DNA of 64,000 nt from Lachnospiraceae bacterium C6A11 (GTDB lineage: Bacteria; Bacillota; Clostridia; Lachnospirales; Lachnospiraceae): the NCBI GenBank assembly GCA_000702245.1, contig JNKY01000002.1:45563-109562 (forward strand), given 5' to 3'. This document shows positions 28,742 through 37,782 of the stretch, piece after piece. The notes beneath the pieces were generated by a model. It was given only the letters and a program-made list of their open reading frames with translations, was not told the DNA's origin and did not search any database. How positions within the stretch are numbered: position 1 is the first letter of the stretch; every line of letters starts with the position of its first letter. Both the position numbers and the translations under genes were made by a program.

Positions 28742-30307
28742 ATGAAGTGCGGCAACTGCGGTTATGAAATTAAATACGGTGACAGATTGTGTCCGGGCTG
28801 CGGGCTGCCACTGCCTGCGACTAATTATGCGGATTTCAAGGCTGATGAGAAAGCATCTGAGGATAAGGAAGATCGAAGAGAAGATGCTTCAGAAAAGAAT
28901 GAAGCACTTGCAGAAAATACCTCTGATAAGAATACTGAGAAGTCAGAGGACAATTCTGAGAAGAAAGATAAATTCTGGGGATTCTTCGGAAGAAAGAAAG
29001 ATAAAAACTCATCTGACGAGAAAAAAGAGGATGAGAAGAAGGATAAGTATGCTACGGATGATATAGACTACTCGTTTGATGAGAGCTTGTATGATCTGGA
29101 TCAGGATCTGGTTGAAGAAGAGCTGAAGAAGAGTAAGAAGAGCTTTGAGAGAGATTACGAAAAAACCGAGAATAAATCGGACAAAAAGGCGGATAAAGAT
29201 TCAGTTGAAGCAGATTCCGAGAAGATGGATTATGATGATGCAGATTCTGACAAAACAGATTCCAACAATATAGATGATAAAATAGAAAACAAGAACGCAA
29301 AGAAGGACAGGAAGAACCAGCTGGTTTATTCTGACGATAAGCTTCCGGAGAGTGAAGATATTATCGATGTCGATTTCGTTGATATAGATGATGATACGTC
29401 CTTTAAGGCGCCAAGTACCAAGATAAGGACACCGCATAAACTTACGACCGGCGACAAGATAACCATTGCTGTTGGAATAGCGCTTCTGGTTGCCATCATC
29501 ATCGGCGGTATCATATGGATGGTGAAGAAGAGCAATAAGAAGAAGGAAGAGGATAAACGCTACGGCATGGAGGAGATTGAGGGCTTCTTCGAAGGGATCT
29601 CCGAGCTTGACGAGCTGATAAGCTATGACAATGTAAACGGAAATAACAGTGACGAGATATATAAGATCATCGATGACAGAGTGAAGCTTGCTTCAAGCTT
29701 TAAGAGCTTTTCGGTAACAAATATAGAAGTGATCGATAAGAAAGAGGTTCATGACGATGTTCTTGATTCTATGATCAACAAGACCGGACTTGATCTCGAT
29801 AAGGTTTATATCCTTAACATCAGCTTCCGTTACAATGCCGACGGCAATGTGCTTCCGGGCAAGGCAACCATCAGGACCGGAAGAACCAAGAAGAATAAGA
29901 AATGGTGGGTTGTCAGCTGCAAGATGGAAGATGTGCTTACAGCGGCTCAGGACTTCATGCAGGCCTACAACAAGGTTGATGCAGAGGCTATAATCGATTT
30001 CTTCGCTGACGGCGTTCTCTCTGAAGCAACCAAGGATACCATGAGGAAGACCTATCAGTTTATCATCGCTCCGTTTAACTTCACTGATATCAAGTTTAAG
30101 GCATACACCGTACCGGAAGGAAAATATAACGAAATCTCGGCAAAATTCGCAGAGCCTGATCATAAATACGGCTCCGTTATCGGCTTCAAGGTTGAGACTC
30201 ACGGAAAGAACAGTATAAGTGATGAAAACAGGGTTGATTTTGACCTTGTGATGGCGCTTGACGGTAACAGGTGGAAGGTTCTTGATATCGTTTATCTGGA
30301 AAAATAA
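28742..30307 (+). CDS. Zinc-ribbon membrane protein with long charged linker (paralogue 4)
   Basis: 521 residues, starting 5 bases after the sce7726 gene. An N-terminal zinc ribbon (CGNCG-N10-CPGCG; Cys3, 6, 17, 20) is followed by about 200 residues of Lys/Asp/Glu/Ser-rich, probably disordered, sequence (25-235), one membrane helix (about 239-261, ending in KKSNKKK) and two extracytoplasmic domains. The last domain (AAQDFMQAYNKVDAEAIIDFF onward) resembles those of the three paralogues upstream; the middle one (270-390) is an additional unit. Orientation as for the others: charged part inside. Function unknown. Confidence 0.8.
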   Translation: MKCGNCGYEIKYGDRLCPGCGLPLPATNYADFKADEKASEDKEDRREDASEKNEALAENTSDKNTEKSEDNSEKKDKFWGFFGRKKDKNSSDEKKEDEKKDKYATDDIDYSFDESLYDLDQDLVEEELKKSKKSFERDYEKTENKSDKKADKDSVEADSEKMDYDDADSDKTDSNNIDDKIENKNAKKDRKNQLVYSDDKLPESEDIIDVDFVDIDDDTSFKAPSTKIRTPHKLTTGDKITIAVGIALLVAIIIGGIIWMVKKSNKKKEEDKRYGMEEIEGFFEGISELDELISYDNVNGNNSDEIYKIIDDRVKLASSFKSFSVTNIEVIDKKEVHDDVLDSMINKTGLDLDKVYILNISFRYNADGNVLPGKATIRTGRTKKNKKWWVVSCKMEDVLTAAQDFMQAYNKVDAEAIIDFFADGVLSEATKDTMRKTYQFIIAPFNFTDIKFKAYTVPEGKYNEISAKFAEPDHKYGSVIGFKVETHGKNSISDENRVDFDLVMALDGNRWKVLDIVYLEK

Positions 30308-30325
30308 GCTGTCAAGAAAAAATAC

Positions 30326-30354
30326 TTGACAAATAAATACAGGTTTATTATACT
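30326..30354 (+). promoter_or_regulatory. Promoter of the ylxM-ffh operon
   Basis: TTGACA (30326-30331), 17 bases, TATACT (30349-30354). Confidence 0.75.
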
Positions 30355-30357
30355 TGC

Positions 30358-30391
30358 AAGGTGTGTAAAGAGGATTTACTTTACGCACCTT
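30358..30391 (+). other. 5' leader stem-loop of the ylxM-ffh mRNA
   Basis: AAGGTGTGTAAAG pairs with CTTTACGCACCTT (13 bp, one G-U, loop of 8), starting at about the expected transcript start. Most likely a 5' stabilising hairpin; no T-run follows. Confidence 0.65.
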
Positions 30392-30453
30392 CATGTATTT
30401 TCGGTGAAGATAATGACTGCCGTAGAGTTTATGATGATGAATAGAGGACGGTC

Positions 30454-30810
30454 ATGGAGAAGATCGTAAGACAGGCTCTGCTTTTCGATTTTTACGGAGA
30501 GCTGCTGACTGAACACCAGAAAAAAGTTTATTATGATGTTATTTCCGAGGATATGTCGTATTCGGAGATAGCTGAGGAATATAATATTTCGAGACAGGGC
30601 GTATTTGATCTTGTCAGAAGATGTGATAAGATACTCCTTGATTATGAGGAGAAGCTTCATCTGATCGAGAAGTTCAGCAAGGCCAAGGAGAGCATAAGAG
30701 AGATCGGTGAGATTACGGCTGCTCTTAAGGATAAGAACAGTGATCCGGAGCTTACCGAAATGATAGACAGAGTCGACAGACGGCTCGAAGAGATAATCGA
30801 GGATTTTTGA
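30454..30810 (+). CDS. ylxM: YlxM family signal recognition particle-associated DNA-binding protein
   Basis: 118 residues with a sigma-70 region-4-like helix-turn-helix: LTEHQKKVYYDVISEDMSYSEIA then EYNISRQGVFDLVRR, the YlxM hallmark. YlxM stimulates SRP GTPase activity in streptococci and is regularly encoded just before ffh, as here (13 bases). The C-terminal third is a charged helix. Regulation of SRP function is established for the family in some species; DNA binding is inferred. Confidence 0.92.
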   Translation: MEKIVRQALLFDFYGELLTEHQKKVYYDVISEDMSYSEIAEEYNISRQGVFDLVRRCDKILLDYEEKLHLIEKFSKAKESIREIGEITAALKDKNSDPELTEMIDRVDRRLEEIIEDF

Positions 30811-30823
30811 TCCGGAGGATAAT

Positions 30824-32158
30824 ATGGCATTTGACAGCTTAAGTGATAAATTACAAAATGTCTTCAAGAAACTGAGAGGCAAGGGTGTACTTAAAGAGGA
30901 CGACATCAAGGAGGCTATGAAGGAAGTTAAAAGAGCTCTCCTGGAGGCTGATGTTAACTTCAAGGTCGTAAAGAACTTCATCAACTCAGTTACTGAAAAG
31001 GCTGTTGGCGAAGAGGTTATGAAGGGACTCAATCCCGGACAGATGGTTATCAAGATCGTTCGTGACGAGATGACTTCTCTTATGGGAAGCGAGACCACTG
31101 AGCTGAAGCTTCTTCCGTCAAACGAGATCACCATCATCATGATGTGCGGTCTTCAGGGTGCAGGTAAGACAACAACGGTTGCCAAGCTTGCAGGACAGTT
31201 CAAGAATAAGGGACGTAAATGTCTCCTTACAGCCTGTGATATTTACAGACCGGCTGCTATCAAACAGCTGGAGATAAACGGTGAGAAGGTAGGCGTTCCT
31301 GTATTTTCCATGGGAACAGGCTACAAGCCGGTTGATATCGTTAAGGCTGCTATCTCTCATGCAGAGAAAAATGGCATAAATACACTTTTCATAGATACTG
31401 CCGGACGTCTTCATATAGATGAAGAGATGATGGGCGAGCTTCGTGAGATCAAGGATAATATCCCTGTTACATACACGATACTTACCGTTGACTCAATGAC
31501 CGGTCAGGACAGTGTAAATGTTGCAACAACCTTCAATTCAGAGATCGGTATCGACGGCGTCATCCTTACAAAGCTTGACGGTGATACAAGAGGTGGTGCT
31601 GCACTTTCGATCAAGGCGGTTACAGGTAAGCCTATCCTTTACGCTGGTATGGGCGAGAAGCTGACAGACCTTGAGCAGTTCTTCCCTGACAGAATGGCAA
31701 GCCGTATCCTTGGAATGGGCGATGTTGAAAGCCTGATCGAGAAAGCTCAGGAAGCTATCGATGAGGAACAGGCTAAGAAGGTTGAAGAGAAGATCAGAAA
31801 AGCAACCTTTGACTTCAATGATTTCCTTGATCAGATGGAACAGATGAACAAGATGGGCGGGCTTTCATCAATCCTTGGAATGCTTCCGGGAGCAGGAAAG
31901 CTTAAGAATGTTCAGATAGATGAGGATGCCATGAATAAGCCTAAGGCGATCATCTATTCTATGACAGCCGAAGAGAGAGCCAATCCGGATATCCTGAACG
32001 TCAGCAGAAAGAACAGGATAGCGAGAGGCGCCGGCGTTGATATCGCAGAGGTTAACAGATTCGTCAAGCAGTTTGAGGAATCGCGCAAGATGATGAAGCA
32101 GATGTCCGGAATGATGGGCAAGAAGAAAAAACGTGGCATGATGCCATTCGGATTCTAG
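30824..32158 (+). CDS. ffh: Signal recognition particle protein Ffh
   Basis: SRP54 homologue that binds 4.5S/6S RNA and signal sequences and delivers ribosomes to FtsY at the membrane. The 444-residue protein has the N domain, the GTPase G domain with GLQGAGKTTTVAKLA (G1) and DTAGRLHID (G3), TKLDGDTRGG (G4 region), and a methionine-rich M domain (MEQMNKMGG, MMKQMSGMMG) ending in a basic tail. GGAGG ribosome site. Conserved order ylxM-ffh-rpsP. Confidence 0.97.
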   Translation: MAFDSLSDKLQNVFKKLRGKGVLKEDDIKEAMKEVKRALLEADVNFKVVKNFINSVTEKAVGEEVMKGLNPGQMVIKIVRDEMTSLMGSETTELKLLPSNEITIIMMCGLQGAGKTTTVAKLAGQFKNKGRKCLLTACDIYRPAAIKQLEINGEKVGVPVFSMGTGYKPVDIVKAAISHAEKNGINTLFIDTAGRLHIDEEMMGELREIKDNIPVTYTILTVDSMTGQDSVNVATTFNSEIGIDGVILTKLDGDTRGGAALSIKAVTGKPILYAGMGEKLTDLEQFFPDRMASRILGMGDVESLIEKAQEAIDEEQAKKVEEKIRKATFDFNDFLDQMEQMNKMGGLSSILGMLPGAGKLKNVQIDEDAMNKPKAIIYSMTAEERANPDILNVSRKNRIARGAGVDIAEVNRFVKQFEESRKMMKQMSGMMGKKKKRGMMPFGF

Positions 32159-32231
32159 TTAAAAATTTCTAATTTGGTAAATTAGAGATTTATATAAATT
32201 ATATTTTTAATATTTTAGGAGGTCATTTAAA

Positions 32232-32477
32232 ATGGCAGTTAAGATCAGATTAAGAAGAATCGGTTACAAGAAGCACCCATACTACAGAGTAGTAGTTGCT
32301 GATTCAAGATCACCAAGAGACGGAAGCTCTATCGCAGAGATCGGTACATATGATCCGAACCAGGAGCCAAGCGTAGTAAATATCGATGCTGAAGAGGCTA
32401 AGAAGTGGCTCGCTAACGGTGCACAGCCAACAGAGACTGTTGCTAAGCTTTTTAAGGTGGCTGGAATAGAGAAATAA
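32232..32477 (+). CDS. rpsP: 30S ribosomal protein S16
   Basis: 81 residues, typical length. The N-terminus [28 protein letters not shown] block (short parts: [24 protein letters not shown]) is diagnostic. Binds 16S rRNA and is needed for 30S assembly. Preceded by an AT-rich hairpin (32166-32188) after ffh and by AGGAGG 9 bases before the ATG. In operon with khpA. Confidence 0.97.
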   Translation: MAVKIRLRRIGYKKHPYYRVVVADSRSPRDGSSIAEIGTYDPNQEPSVVNIDAEEAKKWLANGAQPTETVAKLFKVAGIEK

Positions 32478-32497
32478 ATAACCGGAGGTATTTGTTA

Positions 32498-32725
32498 ATG
32501 AAGGAATTGGTTGAAATCATTGCAAAATCTCTTGTAGATTCGCCTGATTTGGTAGTTGTTACTGAGACAACAGATGCTGATACAATAACTATCGAACTTA
32601 AAGTAGCACCTGAGGATATGGGCAAGGTTATCGGCAAACAGGGCCGTATAGCTAAGTCCATAAGAACTGTAGTAAAGGCTGCGGCATCAAAAGGTGATAA
32701 GAAGGTTATCGTCGACATCAAATAA
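32498..32725 (+). CDS. khpA: KH-domain RNA-binding protein KhpA (YlqC)
   Basis: 75 residues, a single KH domain with the GxxG loop GKVIGKQGRIAKSIRTV. ATG 32498 is chosen over the TTG two codons earlier because GGAGG lies 9 bases before it. KhpA forms a complex with KhpB/EloR that binds many RNAs and influences cell elongation in streptococci. Its position after rpsP and before rimM is standard in Firmicutes. Confidence 0.93.
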   Translation: MKELVEIIAKSLVDSPDLVVVTETTDADTITIELKVAPEDMGKVIGKQGRIAKSIRTVVKAAASKGDKKVIVDIK

Positions 32726-32736
32726 TATGGGAATAC

Positions 32737-32762
32737 GGCCGTGCTTTTTGCGCGGCCTTTTC
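32737..32762 (+). terminator. Terminator or attenuator between khpA and rimM
   Basis: GGCCGTGC pairs with GCGCGGCC (one G-U, loop TTTTT) followed by TTTTCC. It would separate rpsP-khpA, needed in high amount, from rimM-trmD. Confidence 0.7.
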
Positions 32763-32842
32763 CATACGATGCAGACAGAGCTTGCGGAAACCTGAGCACG
32801 GAAGGACGCAAAGCAGATTAATAAATCTTGAATGGAGAATAT

Positions 32843-33352
32843 ATGACAGACAAATTTCGCATAGGTATTATAACAAAGACTCATGGGATTAAAGGGGAAG
32901 TGGCTGTATTTCCGACTTCGGACGATCCGGAAAGATACAGCGAGCTGGAGAGGTGCTTCATAAAGCGTGGAAATGATTATATTGAGGTTAACTGCAACAG
33001 CTGCAAATATATGAAGAAGACAGTGGTACTCGGCTTTGATGAGATAACGAGCATCGAGGAAGCTGAGAAATATATAAATTCGGAGATCTATGTTGACAGG
33101 GAGGACGCCGTTCCTCTTGAAGAGGGTGAGTATTACATGGCGGATATCCTTGGCTTCAAGGCTGTTCTTGAAGACGGTACCGTTATCGGCACTCTCGAGG
33201 ACTACATGGATACTCCTGCTCAGACTATCCTGATATTTAAGGCGGACGGCACCGGAAAGCAGATAATGATCCCGGACGTGCCTGAATTCATCAGAGAGAT
33301 AGATGAGGAAGAGGAAAAGATAGTTATCAGACCTTTGAAAGGAATGCTGTAA
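32843..33352 (+). CDS. rimM: 16S rRNA processing factor RimM
   Basis: 169 residues from ATG 32843, which has GGAG 6 bases upstream; a TTG 15 bases earlier is less likely. The N-terminal RimM barrel begins [20 protein letters not shown] and the C-terminal PRC-barrel has YYMADILGF and the final [17 protein letters not shown] region. RimM binds S19 and assists maturation of the 30S head. Its stop overlaps the trmD start (TAATG), as is common. Confidence 0.95.
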   Translation: MTDKFRIGIITKTHGIKGEVAVFPTSDDPERYSELERCFIKRGNDYIEVNCNSCKYMKKTVVLGFDEITSIEEAEKYINSEIYVDREDAVPLEEGEYYMADILGFKAVLEDGTVIGTLEDYMDTPAQTILIFKADGTGKQIMIPDVPEFIREIDEEEEKIVIRPLKGML

Positions 33353-34203
33353 TGAAATTTCATGTACTGACGCTTTTTCCGGAAATGATAGAGAATACTT
33401 TTAAGGAAAGCGTGACCGGAAAGGCTATGGAGAAGGGGATAGTTTCCCTTCAGACCATAAATATCAGAGACTTTGCAAATAATAAATATAAGCACGTGGA
33501 TGATTATATTTACGGCGGCGGTTCGGGGATGCTGATGCAGGCCGAGCCTGTTTTTCTTGCGTTCGAAAAAGCACTTTCCGATATCGGGATTACATATGAT
33601 GATTATAAGGAGAGCTTGAAGGATTCCGAAACATCGAATGAATTACAGAATGAGAGTGAATCGGACGATGTGCAGACTGATGAAGTTGTGAATGAAGAAC
33701 AGAAGAAAAGGAAGTTGCGAGTTCTTTACATGTCACCTCAGGGAAGGACATTTAACCAGAAGATGGCTGAGGAGTTGAGCCGCGAAGACGATGTGATAAT
33801 ACTCTGCGGACATTATGAAGGAATAGATGAGAGAGCTATAGAACTGATAAAGCCTGAAGAGGTATCAATCGGCGATTTTGTTCTCACAGGAGGCGAGCTT
33901 GCGGCATCGATCATCATGGATGCTGTTACAAGGCTTCAGCCGGGCGCGCTGGGAAGTGATGAAAGTGCTGTTTACGAATCCTTCTACGATGGACTTCTTG
34001 AATATCCACAGTATACACGCCCTGAGGAATTCATGGGGCTGACAGTACCTCCGGTACTGCTTTCCGGTCATCATAAGAATATCGAAACCTGGAGACACGA
34101 GCAGGCACTCGAGAGGACAAAGGAGAAGCGTCCGGATCTTTATGAGAAATACATGGAGCTTCATCCACCGGTAGAAAAGAAAAAACGCAGGAAAAAAGTT
34201 TGA
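33352..34203 (+). CDS. trmD: tRNA (guanine(37)-N(1))-methyltransferase TrmD
   Basis: TrmD makes m1G37, which prevents +1 frameshifting. SPOUT knot motifs are present: [24 protein letters not shown] (151-161) and [14 protein letters not shown] (171-184). The protein has 283 residues against a usual 240-250, because of an acidic Ser/Glu/Asp-rich insert at about 82-121 inside the interdomain region, plus a basic C-terminal tail (KKKRRKKV). Coupled to rimM by a one-base overlap. Confidence 0.96.
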   Translation: MKFHVLTLFPEMIENTFKESVTGKAMEKGIVSLQTINIRDFANNKYKHVDDYIYGGGSGMLMQAEPVFLAFEKALSDIGITYDDYKESLKDSETSNELQNESESDDVQTDEVVNEEQKKRKLRVLYMSPQGRTFNQKMAEELSREDDVIILCGHYEGIDERAIELIKPEEVSIGDFVLTGGELAASIIMDAVTRLQPGALGSDESAVYESFYDGLLEYPQYTRPEEFMGLTVPPVLLSGHHKNIETWRHEQALERTKEKRPDLYEKYMELHPPVEKKKRRKKV

Positions 34204-34331
34204 TAATTCTGTGAAAATCAACATTTTATCTTTGTTTTGATGTATACTTAACCTATGATTTTTGATCAGTATTTAAAATGGTTTTTAAGGACTGTTTATG
34301 GTTGGGCTGATAAAACTTGTTTTATGGTATT

Positions 34332-34340
34332 TGATATAAT
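34332..34340 (+). promoter_or_regulatory. Extended -10 promoter of the two-component system
   Basis: TGATATAAT, 21 bases before the response regulator ATG; the short leader contains GGAGAGG. Confidence 0.55.
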
Positions 34341-34360
34341 GAATTCGGAGAGGTGTCCAT

Positions 34361-35032
34361 ATGAGTGATATTAAGATAATGGTAGTTGATGATGAAGCAA
34401 GGATGCGCAAGCTTGTGCGCGATTATCTCGTTAAAAGCGGATATCTGGTTGTTGAGGCTGTTGACGGAGAGGATGCTTATAATAAGTTTATTAATACCAG
34501 GGATATATCACTGATCGTCATGGATATCATGATGCCTAAGATGGACGGTTACGAGACAAGTGCCGAAATCAGAAAGATTTCGAATGTTCCGATCATTCTG
34601 CTTACTGCGAAGTCTGATGAGAAGGATGAACTTAAGGGCTATGAGCAGGGTGTTGATGAATACATCACCAAGCCTTTCTCACCGAAGATCCTTGTCGCAA
34701 GGATTGAGGCGGTTCTGAGACGTACCACCAGTGACGAGGACAGTATCATCGAAGCGGGCGGTATAAGTCTTGACGTTTCCGCACACAGGGTTACTGTTGA
34801 CGGCAAGGAGGTCGAGCTTTCCTTCAAGGAATTCGAGCTGCTTGAGTATTTTATGAACAATCAGGGCACGGCGCTTTCGAGAGAAAAGATACTCAACAAT
34901 GTCTGGAACTATGATTTCTTCGGCGATGCGCGTACTATCGACACACACGTTAAGAAGCTGCGTGCGAAGCTTGGAGATAAGGGAGAATACATCAGGACCA
35001 TCTGGGCCCTTGGATATAAATTCGAGGTATAG
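34361..35032 (+). CDS. Response regulator, OmpR/PhoB family
   Basis: 223 residues: receiver domain (1-120) with acidic pair DDE at 10-12, phosphoacceptor Asp55 in VMDIMMP and Lys104 in YITKPF; then a winged-helix DNA-binding domain (about 128-223) with the RTIDTHVKKLRAKLG and YIRTIWALGYKF elements of the PhoB class. It is encoded 8 bases before a histidine kinase with which it surely forms a pair. Target genes and stimulus cannot be deduced; neighbours (DUF6465-like, hisH) give no clear hint. Confidence 0.93.
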   Translation: MSDIKIMVVDDEARMRKLVRDYLVKSGYLVVEAVDGEDAYNKFINTRDISLIVMDIMMPKMDGYETSAEIRKISNVPIILLTAKSDEKDELKGYEQGVDEYITKPFSPKILVARIEAVLRRTTSDEDSIIEAGGISLDVSAHRVTVDGKEVELSFKEFELLEYFMNNQGTALSREKILNNVWNYDFFGDARTIDTHVKKLRAKLGDKGEYIRTIWALGYKFEV

Positions 35033-35040
35033 ATCATTTT

Positions 35041-36579
35041 ATGTGTAATAATGAAGATAGAAAGCTTGGTATAAGACATGCGCTCAGATTCAAGATCGCA
35101 TTTATAGTTGTATGCGTTACACTGGCCACCCTTACGTTTGGTCTTCTGATAAGTCGTTCCATCATCGAAACCTTCTTCAGAAAACAGACCAAGGATGACC
35201 TCGTAAAAGCATACAAATTCTGTAACCAGCTTTTCAATGAAGCGGCTGAAAACGGTTATTCTGTTAATGAGATCCAGGACAGGCTGCTTTTTTTGTACAA
35301 TGACTCGGAAAATACGACCGATATGCTGGTATTTATCGTGGATAAGAACAGCTTTACCATCTATTATTCCGTTGCCCTTGATCAGCAGGCCGCAAATAAT
35401 ATAAGAAACATCATCCGGAGCTATGATTTCGAAGCAATAGAAAAAAGTAAAAACGGCTACATAATAGAATCAACGACGCAGGATGGCTTCGGCGTTTCGA
35501 GTAAGAATCAGGATGAATTCTTTGATCTTATCGGTGTTCTGGATAACGGAAATATAATCATCGTAAGGCGTCCGGTTGAAAGGATAGCCAGAACCTACAA
35601 ATACGTTGTAAAGCTTTTCGGTATAGTTTTCTCTGGGCTGATCCTTATTGAGCTGGTGGTTGTAGTTCTTATTTCGGCTGTATTTTCGAAGCCGATCGTC
35701 AAGATGGCGCATCAGGCGAAGAGGATGTCGCAGCTTGATTTCGATACGAAGATCGAGGTTAAATCAAAGGATGAGATAGGTGTTCTCGGTAACAGTATGA
35801 ATGAGCTTTCCGAGAAACTGGAGAAGACTATTTCTGAGCTGAAGACTGCGAATGCGAAGCTTGAAAGTGATATAGAAAACCGCGACAGGATTGATGAGAT
35901 GCGTAAGGAATTCATCTCGCATGCGTCGCACGAGCTTAAGACTCCGATCGCGCTTATACAGGGTTATGCCGAGGGACTTAAGGACAATGTTTCCGATGAT
36001 CCGGAGAGCATGGAATTCTACTGCGACGTTATCATCGATGAGGCTTCCAAGATGAATAAGCTGGTTATGAATATGCTGGATCTTAGTGAGCTGGAGTTTG
36101 GTGAGGATAATATTTCCATCCAGAGATTTGACATTACGTCGCTGATAAGTGAGGTGGTCAAGGCGTCCCAGATCATGATCGAGCAGTCTGAAGCTGAGGC
36201 GGTTATATTTGATGAGAAGGCGGCTGAAAATGTCTGGGCCGATGAGTTTATGATAGAAGAGGTGATCACAAACTACCTCACAAATGCGATCCACTACGTG
36301 AGGCCAGGAGGAATGATCAGGATATTCTACGAGCATCCGTCGGATGAGAAGCTTCGCATAAATGTATTTAATGAAGGCGAACGCATCAAGGATGAGGATA
36401 TCGATAAGCTCTTTATCAAGTTCTATAAATCGGATGCCGCAAGGACCAGAGAATACGGCGGATCGGGAATCGGGCTGTCTATAGTCGAGGTTATTATGAA
36501 GCGCCATAAGAATAATTACGGTGTTTACAATACGGAAGACGGAGTTGTATTTTACTTTGAGCTTGACAGGGTGTTGTAA
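35041..36579 (+). CDS. Sensor histidine kinase
   Basis: 512 residues. Two membrane helices (about 17-38 and 193-216) enclose an extracytoplasmic sensor domain of roughly 155 residues; then HAMP (215-265), a short coiled coil, HisKA with phosphoacceptor His297 (SHASHELKTP) and HATPase with N box NYLTNAIHY and G boxes YGGSGIGLSI. Architecture resembles the PhoR/VanS-type EnvZ class. The start ATG follows the response regulator stop after 8 bases, and no strong ribosome site lies before it, suggesting coupled translation. Stimulus unknown. Confidence 0.92.
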   Translation: MCNNEDRKLGIRHALRFKIAFIVVCVTLATLTFGLLISRSIIETFFRKQTKDDLVKAYKFCNQLFNEAAENGYSVNEIQDRLLFLYNDSENTTDMLVFIVDKNSFTIYYSVALDQQAANNIRNIIRSYDFEAIEKSKNGYIIESTTQDGFGVSSKNQDEFFDLIGVLDNGNIIIVRRPVERIARTYKYVVKLFGIVFSGLILIELVVVVLISAVFSKPIVKMAHQAKRMSQLDFDTKIEVKSKDEIGVLGNSMNELSEKLEKTISELKTANAKLESDIENRDRIDEMRKEFISHASHELKTPIALIQGYAEGLKDNVSDDPESMEFYCDVIIDEASKMNKLVMNMLDLSELEFGEDNISIQRFDITSLISEVVKASQIMIEQSEAEAVIFDEKAAENVWADEFMIEEVITNYLTNAIHYVRPGGMIRIFYEHPSDEKLRINVFNEGERIKDEDIDKLFIKFYKSDAARTREYGGSGIGLSIVEVIMKRHKNNYGVYNTEDGVVFYFELDRVL

Positions 36580-36630
36580 AAATTAATAAAAGATTTGGGT
36601 TTTTTATGTGCAAAATTGTCATGCTGTATA

Positions 36631-36659
36631 TTGACTTTTTTGCAAATGATAAGTATCAT
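36631..36659 (+). promoter_or_regulatory. Promoter of the small gene at 36705
   Basis: TTGACT, 17 bases, TATCAT; 45 bases before the ATG. Confidence 0.6.
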
Positions 36660-36704
36660 GTAGCTTAGTCAGTGAATGATTTTTTTATATAACAGGAGGG
36701 AATT

Positions 36705-36902
36705 ATGAAGACTGATTTTTATGTTGAGTTCGCCGGTAAGCAGGTAAAGAGAGATGACCTTGTAAATACTGCTAAGAAGATCTGGACAGATGCAGGAAAT
36801 AAGGCAGCTGATCTTAAGAGTCTTGATCTTTATCTTAAGCCAGAAGATAACGCTGTTTACTATGTATTTAACAATACAGAGAGCGGTTCTTTTGAGGCGT
36901 AA
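36705..36902 (+). CDS. Small protein, DUF6465-like
   Basis: 65 residues with AGGAGGG before the ATG, a promoter upstream and a terminator after it, so a monocistronic and probably well-expressed gene. The pattern FYVEFAGKQVKRDDLV, KKIWTDAGNK and LDLYLKPEDNAVYYVFN fits a small family in Clostridia annotated as DUF6465, where the conserved core follows a variable N-terminus. Mixed alpha/beta composition; no known function. Family recall is from memory and moderately sure. Confidence 0.75.
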   Translation: MKTDFYVEFAGKQVKRDDLVNTAKKIWTDAGNKAADLKSLDLYLKPEDNAVYYVFNNTESGSFEA

Positions 36903-36918
36903 TTAAAATTATGGGAAG

Positions 36919-36946
36919 GCAGTACGGGTTGACCGTGCTGCTTTTT
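36919..36946 (+). terminator. Terminator of the DUF6465-like gene
   Basis: GCAGTACGG pairs with CCGTGCTGC (one G-U), then T5. Confidence 0.88.
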
Positions 36947-37028
36947 GTTTTTAAAGCAAGAAAGGGTTGTTAACCGGATCATCGTCATGCTTACGACGTA
37001 CTCCGATAACAGGATTTCGAATCAAAAG

Positions 37029-37057
37029 TTGAAATGAAAATAGAGTTATAGTATTAT
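37029..37057 (+). promoter_or_regulatory. Promoter of hisH
   Basis: TTGAAA, 17 bases, TATTAT. The leader of about 85 bases begins with a hairpin (AGTCTTTT at 37063-37070 / AAAAGACT at 37088-37095). Confidence 0.6.
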
Positions 37058-37148
37058 GAAAAAGTCTTTTCGATTAATATGAGCTGAAAAAGACTAAGGA
37101 ATAGTTTAGAGATGCCCTGACGTTAGGCGGCAGGATCCGGAGGTAGAT

Positions 37149-37754
37149 ATGATCGCAATAATTGATTATGATGCAGGAAATATAAAAAGTGTAGAGAAGG
37201 CTCTGCAGTATCTGGGCTGTGAGGCCGAGATCACGAGAGATAAGGATGTCATCATGAATGCAGACCATGTGATACTTCCGGGCGTAGGAGCTTTTGGAGA
37301 TGCGATGAAAAAGATCAGAGACTATGATCTTGAAACAGTCATTAAGGACTATGTCGCAACAGGAAAGCCGTTCCTTGGAATCTGTCTCGGACTTCAGCTT
37401 CTTTTTAAGGAAAGTGAGGAAAGTCCGGGAGTGATCGGACTTGATCTTATTCCGGGAAAGATTAAGAGGATACCGGATGCAGAAGGACTGAAGATCCCTC
37501 AGATAGGCTGGAACAGCCTTGAGATCATGCCGGATAAAAAGCTCTTTAAGGGAGTTAAGCAGGGTTCGTTCGTATATTTCGTACATTCGTATTATCTTGA
37601 ATGTGACAACGAGGCTGACGTTGCGGCAACTACTTTCTATAGTACGAAGATACACGCATCCGTTGAACATGAAAATATATTTGCCTGCCAGTTCCACCCT
37701 GAGAAGAGTAGTGAGGCCGGGCTTACAATACTGAAGAATTTTATCTCTTTATAA
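37149..37754 (+). CDS. hisH: Imidazole glycerol phosphate synthase, glutaminase subunit
   Basis: HisH hydrolyses glutamine and channels ammonia to HisF. The 201-residue class I amidotransferase has the nucleophile Cys79 in FLGICLGLQ and the His-Glu of the triad in FHPEKSS near the C-terminus; GxGAFG oxyanion segment PGVGAFGD is at 44-51. CCGGAGG ribosome site. hisF follows after 114 bases with a possible hairpin between. The rest of the histidine operon is not in the window. Confidence 0.95.
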   Translation: MIAIIDYDAGNIKSVEKALQYLGCEAEITRDKDVIMNADHVILPGVGAFGDAMKKIRDYDLETVIKDYVATGKPFLGICLGLQLLFKESEESPGVIGLDLIPGKIKRIPDAEGLKIPQIGWNSLEIMPDKKLFKGVKQGSFVYFVHSYYLECDNEADVAATTFYSTKIHASVEHENIFACQFHPEKSSEAGLTILKNFISL

Positions 37755-37782
37755 TAAAGTGCAAATAATGATATTATCTACG

